A DNA stretch of 64,000 nucleotides from Ipomoea triloba (Eukaryota > Streptophyta > Magnoliopsida > Solanales > Convolvulaceae), in contig NC_044919.1 in the NCBI RefSeq assembly GCF_003576645.1, forward strand, positions 11,859,994-11,923,993, given 5' to 3'. Position 1 is the stretch's first letter. Each line of letters starts with the position of its first letter. The notes under the pieces are model-generated. The model did no database searches and was not told the DNA's origin. It saw nothing but the letters and a program-made list of their open reading frames with translations. Of the stretch, positions 58,206 to 64,000 are shown one piece after another. Position numbers and translations under genes: made by a program.

Positions 58206-59890
58206 TACAATCATATGAGACAACCTAGTTAGGTGAGAAATAAGACTCGTTGTGGAGCGTCCATCTTACATTTTTGGATGGCTAAGATGATTGCTTTTTT
58301 TCTTTCTTTTGTGCTTAATATTAATTAATAGGGGCTTTAATGTAATTGTCTGTGTTTTATTTTCAGGATGGAATTCTATTAATATGTTATGCTTGATTTT
58401 AGGTGTTTTAATTTTGGTAGGATTGTATTGTCTTCTTTTGTTGCTATTCGTTCACGTACATGCTTCTCTCTCCGTCATTGAAGTTTGTCGTTGTTTCTCA
58501 CCCTTTGCTGGACTGTGGAGGTTGCTAGTGAAGGTATGTTTTGTTTACATTTTTTTGGGGTGTTTTCTTCGGCCGTTATTGTGTAAGGAGGGTGGGATGG
58601 CAGTGTGCGTCTGTGCATGTGGCCTTGTGTTGTTTTCTGATTTTTAACTTCTGTGTGGGTGTTTGCTTAACTTGTGTGGGAGTGGTAGGGTAGGTTGGGT
58701 GGATTTGTTTGTATTTTGTCATCATTTGTCTATTTTTACCGCGCCGCCGGGGTATGCTATTAGTATAACATGTCCATTTTTTTATTATGTCATTTGCCAG
58801 TGTGTGCATGTGTGGTTTCATGCGTGTGCATGTATATATTTATGCCAGTACCGCACTGGTTTCATATTGTCTATGTTGCCATACTATTTTTTCTGCAATT
58901 TCATAGGTTTGCTGGGATGTATTACTGGGGTGGAATATTTTCCCGTGGTTTCTCCAGTTTGTAGCTCAATTACGTTTGATTTTGTGTGTTACAAGGTGTG
59001 TGCACCGTACTTCTGACTTCAGTTCATTTCTGGTCTCCTCGTTATCGTGTTGGTATTCTATTTTTGAAAGTGGTGTGTGTACCTTTATTCTGACATCAGT
59101 TTATTTTCGACTCCTTTTTACGATGTTTGCTTTTTTCCTTTTTTTTATTTGGCTCATTTGAATTTTGTTACCGTATAATACTAACAGCTATGAGCATCTG
59201 TGTTAAGCGGTGTGTGCACCTGTGTTCTGCTTGCAGTTTAGAATAGGCATACGTTTATCATGTTCTTATTCTGATTTTTTTTTTAATTTTTTGGGCGTTT
59301 CTGATTTGTGTGTAGGTATAATCTTGTGTTCGTCCCATTTACTGGCATGGATAATCACAAGAGATCAGCCATGTTCGCTGCGGGGTTGATTGTGAATGAA
59401 GATGTGGAGTCGTATGTGTGGTTGCTTGATAATTTCAAGCAAGCTATTAGCCCGTGAGTGCAAGTCTTGTCACAAATATAACGGACATGACAACCTTAAT
59501 TGTCCCTTAAAGCCAAAGCAAACGCAAAAGCCGAAGCCAAAACCAAAGCTCTAATTATTCTTCTCTACATGTGGATGTGGGGAATCATTTCATTTTTTTT
59601 TTCTTATACATTGTTTAGTTTAAATGTTCATTATAAATATTTTAGTCGTTTTCTAGTTTTCATCGTTTTCTATGTTTTCTTTACATGTAGAGTTGGGGTG
59701 TGCACCCATGTACATCCATATATAAGGGTTTCTGTCTGTGTGCATCTACTATAGGCACTCAGTGCAACTAGTTTAGATATAGGTTGCATGTCGTTCGTTG
59801 GTGTGTGCACTTAGGTACCAAATAAAAAAAGTAATGGACTTATATTGTCAAAAGAATAAAAGTAATGGACTTATATTGTCAAAAGAGTAA
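58180..59890 (+). mobile_element. FAR1/MULE-transposase fragment insertion (unit B only)
   Basis: Absent from unit A. The left part 'aattacaatcatatgagacaac' resembles the ends of the 15402 MITE. At about 59318-59457 the plus strand reads VFVPFTGMDNHKRSAMFAAG and SYVWLLDNFKQAI, which matches the MULE transposase domain shared with FAR1/FHY3 proteins. A stop follows, then in another frame a zinc-knuckle-like CKSCHKYNGHDNLNCP. Between 58980 and 59820 a phrase like 'ggtgtgtgcacc' with 'ctgacttcagttcatttc' recurs about four times. Open frames over 58291-59161 are not recognisable proteins. Degenerate and inactive. Confidence 0.65.
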
Positions 59891-60179
59891 TGAACTTATT
59901 CACTAAATTATAAGAATATCAAAAGATTTATGCATTTCTACTACTATATATCAGTTAAGTCTCAATTTTATTTATTGTTTAAGATAATTTTTTTTTTTTT
60001 TATGAAACCTCTATATTATCAATAAAAAGTATGTAACTAAAAGTTTTGATGGTACAAAACTTGCAGAGTTGCGGATATGTGAATTTTAGTATTGATAGAG
60101 TTGAATATAAATAATCATAATTGGTTGGTCCTTGAATAAATTTTTTCGTTTATATATATATATATATATATAGGGTCAT
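59891..60179. other. Duplicated spacer, contains the empty hAT site
   Basis: Collinear with 47640-47849 joined directly to 49393-49465. The pre-insertion site 'ataatcataattgg' is at about 60111-60124. No gene is seen. Confidence 0.8.
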
Positions 60180-60509
60180 AATCAGGTGTGACTGCCCGTT
60201 AACGTGCGGTCAGTGCGGCCGCACCACTATGTATACAAATATGCACCACTCAATGTTAGAAAATGCACCACACAAATATGCATCATTAGGTACGCATCAC
60301 CAAAAAACACACCACTAGGTATGCAAATATACACCACACAGTGTTACCATTAGGGGCAGGTGAGTTATAATGCATTATTTTGGATGTGTGGTGTGTTTTT
60401 TGGTGTTTGTGCGTATTTTCATTGTGGTGTGTTTTTTAACATTGAGTGGTGCATTTTCTAACATTGAGTGGTGTGATCTGCACGGGAAAGCGCGGCCACA
60501 TTTGAACAG

Positions 60510-60510
<1 letters not shown>
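60180..60510. mobile_element. MITE-like inverted repeat, unit B copy
   Basis: Matches 49465-49812 with small indels. Its right flank is an (AT)n run. Confidence 0.6.
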
Positions 60511-60549
<39 letters not shown>

Positions 60550-61322
60550 AAAATAAATTTTGTAACATGTTTGTTCAATCCATTAATTAAAAATTTAATT
60601 AAATGCTACAATTTACATCTTTAAACATGAGTTCCAAAGATTTCAAATTTGATTTGAAAAAAAAAAAAGCCATAAAAATACGACATCATTTTTGTCAAGA
60701 TTCAAGTTTACAAGAATGAAAATTTTAAAACTCTAATTTTATTATTGTTCCTCTTACCAGTGATTTCAATACCCTATGATAATATATAGAAAGATGCATG
60801 GAGACACAACTGAATATTTTACTCTTGGAGATTTGTGAGATCGCTATGAGGAGTGGAGTGCATATGGTGTTAGGATTTGTATTGTTCTAAATAGTTGTGA
60901 AAGTGTTACACAATATTACGTACCATACTTATTTGCAATACAAAGGTAAACCAACGACAAACCACAAGAAACATCTCGGTAAGATTTTTTGTTTACTTCT
61001 AAGTTAATCTTTGAATTAGAATTCTAAAAGCATGCCAAGTTAATGTCAACACTACTTATTCAGATCATTCTTTTGTCTCCATTTGATTGATTGGTGGAAA
61101 AAAAAAACCATTACGCCCTGCCTACTTTTGAATTATTGCACCAAGTAATGGAAACTTTAGAACTGGAAAGCTAAAGGTCAAAAAAGCTGTCGGCAATGAA
61201 TTATTGCACTCAGATCAGTGGCATTGCCCAATTCCACCCATCTTGCTTAGCTTAATTCTGCTAATCTGCACTCAAACAAACTGAGAAAAACTACTAACAG
61301 AGATATATACAGAGAGAGATTA
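60511..61322. other. Duplicated spacer upstream of NLR-B
   Basis: Collinear with the NLR-A upstream region, but without the 50385-50850 block that carries an NLR fragment. No gene is seen. Confidence 0.7.
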
Positions 61323-64000
61323 ATGGCTTGTGTAGCTGTAAATTCTCTTATCAGAACATTAGAGCTTGAGTTCTTGCAACCTGAACCTCGTCCAATCCTA
61401 CAACAAATGGAAATCATCCCTTTTAACAAAGATCTGATCCAATCTCTCCATGCAAAGCTTGGTTTTCTGATACAACTATTCGACGAGAGCAGAATGGATG
61501 ATGTTAAAGCAATTAAAGACTTGGAAACAAAGCTCAGAGATGTAGCTTTCGGAGTAGAAGATGAAATTGAACTCCATGTGGTAGATCTGGAAGCTTTCAG
61601 AGACCTCTATGAAAGTGAGCTCTTTAGAGGAGCTGACGAGGAAATGGGAGAAGGGGACACTGAAGCCAAAAAAACCCAGCATTCTCATAGACTTAGTCAT
61701 GTATTGCAACAAGGAATAGAAGACATTGATGCCATTAAAGAAGAGGTGGAGAAAGTCATGATGGAGTACAAGCATGTCATAGCTATGCAAGGAAGCAGGG
61801 AGACTACACTTGATGATGAAGTTATTCCAAAATCTGATGATGAACTTGTCAAGATGGACGGTTCCGGTTCCTCCACTCATGCTTCACACACTGAGGACAT
61901 AATGGTTGGGAAAAACAATGAGTTCGACACTATAATGAAGATGCTAATACAACATCCATCTAAACAACGAGAAGTTGTCTCAATTCAAGGTATGGGAGGA
62001 ATCGGTAAGACAACGTTAGCTAGACGAGTTTATGAAGATTCATCTACTGTCTCCCACTTTGACAGACGACTATGGGTTGTTGTATCACAACATCACAATA
62101 AGAGGCAAATGCTCTTAGGTCTTCTTGGTTCTAGAGACAATGTAAACAGCAGCAGTTATGAGGACCTAGCATTACAGCTCTACCAAAGTTTGAAGGGTCA
62201 AAGGTACTTGGTAGTGATGGATGATATGTGGAGCAGAGAGTCATGGAATGATGTTAACTCTTGCTTTCCAGATGATATAAATGGGAGTCGTGTATTGTTG
62301 ACTACTCGTGTTACAGAGGTGGCTACTTGTATTGGCTCTAATAACAATTACTTCTCCCATCAAATGAAGTTCTTAGATCCAAGTGAAAGTTGGGAATTAT
62401 TTCATAAAAAGGCATGCAAATCTCAGGGTGTTGAATTTGAGACAATTGGGAGACCAATTGTTGAGAAATGTAAAGGACTGCCTTTGACAATTGTTGTCGT
62501 AGCAGGTTTATTTTCAAAACTCAACACACTAGATGAGTGGAAAAATACTGCTAATGCTCTAATAAGTTCTTCAACATCAACTCTAGATGATGAAGAATGT
62601 TGGAGAATCCTCTCATTGAGTTATAGTCACTTGCCCCATAATTTGAAAGCTTGTTTTTTATACTTAGGAGTTTTTCCAGAAGATTATAAGATCAAAGCTA
62701 ACAACCTTGGAAGGTTATGGGCTGCCGAAGGACTTGTAAAGGCATTCAAGAACGAGAGTCCTGAAGCTGTGGCTGAAAGGTACATAAATGAACTTATGGA
62801 TAGAAACTTAATTCTTGTAAGCAAAAGAAGTAGTTGTGGAAGAAAAATTAAGGCGTTTAGAGTACATGATTTATTGCATGCCTTTTGTGTAAGAGAAGGT
62901 CAAAACCAGAGTCTTTTACATGTTGCTGGTGAAAGTGATTCCAATTTCCCCCAGAAAGGTGTCCGTTGGATAAGGGTGTCATTTGAAGATTTTGATATCT
63001 CTGCCTTACATTCTCTGTCAAAACACTGCCGGTCCATCTTTTACTTTCTGGAGTGGCACAAACATTCAATAAATTTGGAATTTTTCAGCCTATTGAGGGT
63101 ACTCTATGTTACTCATCAATTCCATTTGCCAAGTCCGATTGTTCATATCCATTTGAGATACCTATGGTTAATCGGGGCACGTCATAATCCTCATGATTCA
63201 TTATTCTCCAACGCTTGGAATCTTCAAACATATAGTGTGTATGGCCCCTATACAGTATTGTTGCATTTGAAGTTTCCACAACTACAGTATATTCACTGTG
63301 ATGAATTTTTTGGAGCTTTTCCCAAATCTGTTCATCAAAACTTGCAGGTCATTTCTGGATTGCAGGCTAGTCATTGCCACCAAGAGTCCTTAATAAAAGT
63401 TCCATACCTAAAGAAGGTATCTATTATTATGGACCGAATCAATGATTGCACTAAGAACCTTGTCTGTTTACAGCAGCTCGAGAGTTTGTCTGTTGATTTT
63501 TTTCCACGGTCCAGTGGAATTCTGTATATGATGCCTCAAATCATTAACAATATTCTTCTCTTGAAAAACATTAGGAAGCTGAGGTTTGATTTTATGATAT
63601 CTAAGTGGAAGGCAATTGATGTTTTGAGCAAGTTACCAAGACTTGAGGTTCTCAAGTTAAGTTTTTTTGACCTTCCTAAAAAGTGGGAAGTACCAGAGAA
63701 TGTGAAATTCTGTCAGTTAATTTGTTTGAAAATTTGGTCTGGTAATCTCGAGCATTGGGAAGTTGGTGCTGATAATTTTCCAAAACTTGAGCGCCTATTT
63801 CTTAACACATGCTCTGAATTGAGAAAGATTCCGAATAGCTTTGCAGAAATTCCAACATTGAGCTTAATCCAATTAGAGAGGTGTCTTCCTTTTGCAGTGA
63901 TGTCAGCCAAGCAAATTCAGGCTGAACAGCATGACTATGGAAATGAGAATATGATTGTCATTGAGAAAAACACACTACAGGTCTCTCGATCAATCTCCAT
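61323..64000 (+). CDS. CC-NB-ARC-LRR immune receptor, NLR-B (3' incomplete)
   Basis: Tandem copy of NLR-A. The frame is open from the ATG at 61323 to the window edge. All indels relative to NLR-A are multiples of three. It carries the same motifs: GMGGIGKTTLARRV (P-loop from residue 223), LVVMDDMW, GSRVLLTTR, CKGLPLTIVV, CFLYLGVFPEDYK and VHD. Differences cluster in the coiled coil (ELFRGADEEMGEGD in place of NLR-A's DLSYNLVDLFEGWD), an 11-residue insertion before the NB domain (DDEVIPKSDDE), a short stretch after the P-loop, and the LRRs (YLEWHKHSINL region, LSFFDLPKKWE). The conserved frame reaches CAG|GT at 63980, as in NLR-A, so the true 3' exon lies beyond the window. Its length suggests a functional gene. 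Confidence 0.9.
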   Translation, partial: MACVAVNSLIRTLELEFLQPEPRPILQQMEIIPFNKDLIQSLHAKLGFLIQLFDESRMDDVKAIKDLETKLRDVAFGVEDEIELHVVDLEAFRDLYESELFRGADEEMGEGDTEAKKTQHSHRLSHVLQQGIEDIDAIKEEVEKVMMEYKHVIAMQGSRETTLDDEVIPKSDDELVKMDGSGSSTHASHTEDIMVGKNNEFDTIMKMLIQHPSKQREVVSIQGMGGIGKTTLARRVYEDSSTVSHFDRRLWVVVSQHHNKRQMLLGLLGSRDNVNSSSYEDLALQLYQSLKGQRYLVVMDDMWSRESWNDVNSCFPDDINGSRVLLTTRVTEVATCIGSNNNYFSHQMKFLDPSESWELFHKKACKSQGVEFETIGRPIVEKCKGLPLTIVVVAGLFSKLNTLDEWKNTANALISSSTSTLDDEECWRILSLSYSHLPHNLKACFLYLGVFPEDYKIKANNLGRLWAAEGLVKAFKNESPEAVAERYINELMDRNLILVSKRSSCGRKIKAFRVHDLLHAFCVREGQNQSLLHVAGESDSNFPQKGVRWIRVSFEDFDISALHSLSKHCRSIFYFLEWHKHSINLEFFSLLRVLYVTHQFHLPSPIVHIHLRYLWLIGARHNPHDSLFSNAWNLQTYSVYGPYTVLLHLKFPQLQYIHCDEFFGAFPKSVHQNLQVISGLQASHCHQESLIKVPYLKKVSIIMDRINDCTKNLVCLQQLESLSVDFFPRSSGILYMMPQIINNILLLKNIRKLRFDFMISKWKAIDVLSKLPRLEVLKLSFFDLPKKWEVPENVKFCQLICLKIWSGNLEHWEVGADNFPKLERLFLNTCSELRKIPNSFAEIPTLSLIQLERCLPFAVMSAKQIQAEQHDYGNENMIVIEKNTLQVSRSIS

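Larger units (their letters stand above)
53904..64000 (+). repeat. Tandem segmental duplication, unit B (runs off the edge)
   Basis: Repeats unit A in order: CSTF64 exon 10 (54010), Copia fragment (55160-55690), TIR element (56009-58168), spacer (59920-60180), MITE (60180-60510) and NLR-B (61323 onward). The main differences are loss of about 3.1 kb inside the TIR element, absence of the hAT-like element and the third Stowaway, and a private insertion at about 58180-59890. Confidence 0.9.

Noticed and set aside
58291..59161. Hydrophobic frames (60-118 aa) that look like membrane proteins
   Set aside because: T-rich sequence gives Phe/Leu/Val-rich frames by chance. They lie inside degenerate transposon sequence with no family match.

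Overview
The window is nuclear DNA of a flowering plant. Genes have many AT-rich introns with GT/AG borders, the host proteins are plant-type, and the intergenic space is packed with MITEs, a Helitron, SINE-like pieces, Copia debris and (AT)n microsatellites, two of which end in assembly gaps. The NLR genes resemble the R1/Rx-type CC-NLRs expanded in Solanales, so an asterid, probably Solanaceae or Convolvulaceae, is the best guess. The species cannot be fixed from sequence alone.

Layout. 1-1250: tandem repeats and a GC-rich palindrome of unknown origin. 2184-3134: a non-autonomous Helitron. 3314-4166: a terminal-inverted-repeat (TIR) element full of 'tgtgtattc' repeats, with a relative at 19555-20271. 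4403-17866 (+): a complete 15-exon DNA topoisomerase 3-beta gene (864 aa). 18600-22200: a cluster of MITEs and a SINE-like piece. 22319-25027 (+): a complete 3-exon DOMON/cytochrome b561 gene (375 aa). 25030-30850: repeats, a frameshifted plant-mobile-domain pseudogene (-), short GC-rich repeats and a 900-N gap. 31227-39756 (+): a complete 10-exon CSTF64 gene (524 aa) with MITEs nested in its introns.

From about 39521 to the right edge the window is a large tandem duplication. Unit A (39521-53903) starts inside CSTF64 intron 9. It carries the last CSTF64 exon, Copia debris, a 5.6-kb TIR element, further insertions and NLR-A. Unit B (from about 53904) repeats the same order: a second copy of the last CSTF64 exon (54010-54141), a shorter TIR element, and NLR-B, which is open to the window edge. 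The order implies an ancestral CSTF64-element-NLR arrangement that duplicated once, with breakpoints in a CSTF64 intron and just 3' of the NLR coding exon.

The most notable consequence is at the A/B junction. NLR-A lies directly upstream, same strand, of a detached but intact CSTF64 terminal exon. The possible NLR donor (after residue 877) and the CSTF64 acceptor are both phase 0. Splicing would add the 43-residue CstF64 C-terminal domain to an immune receptor. This is an inference that needs transcript evidence. Elements present in one unit and absent from the other (a hAT-like element, a Stowaway MITE, a FAR1/MULE fragment) give empty-site comparisons inside the window.

All exon coordinates were read by eye from reading frame, splice consensus and recalled family sequence. 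No alignment was run.
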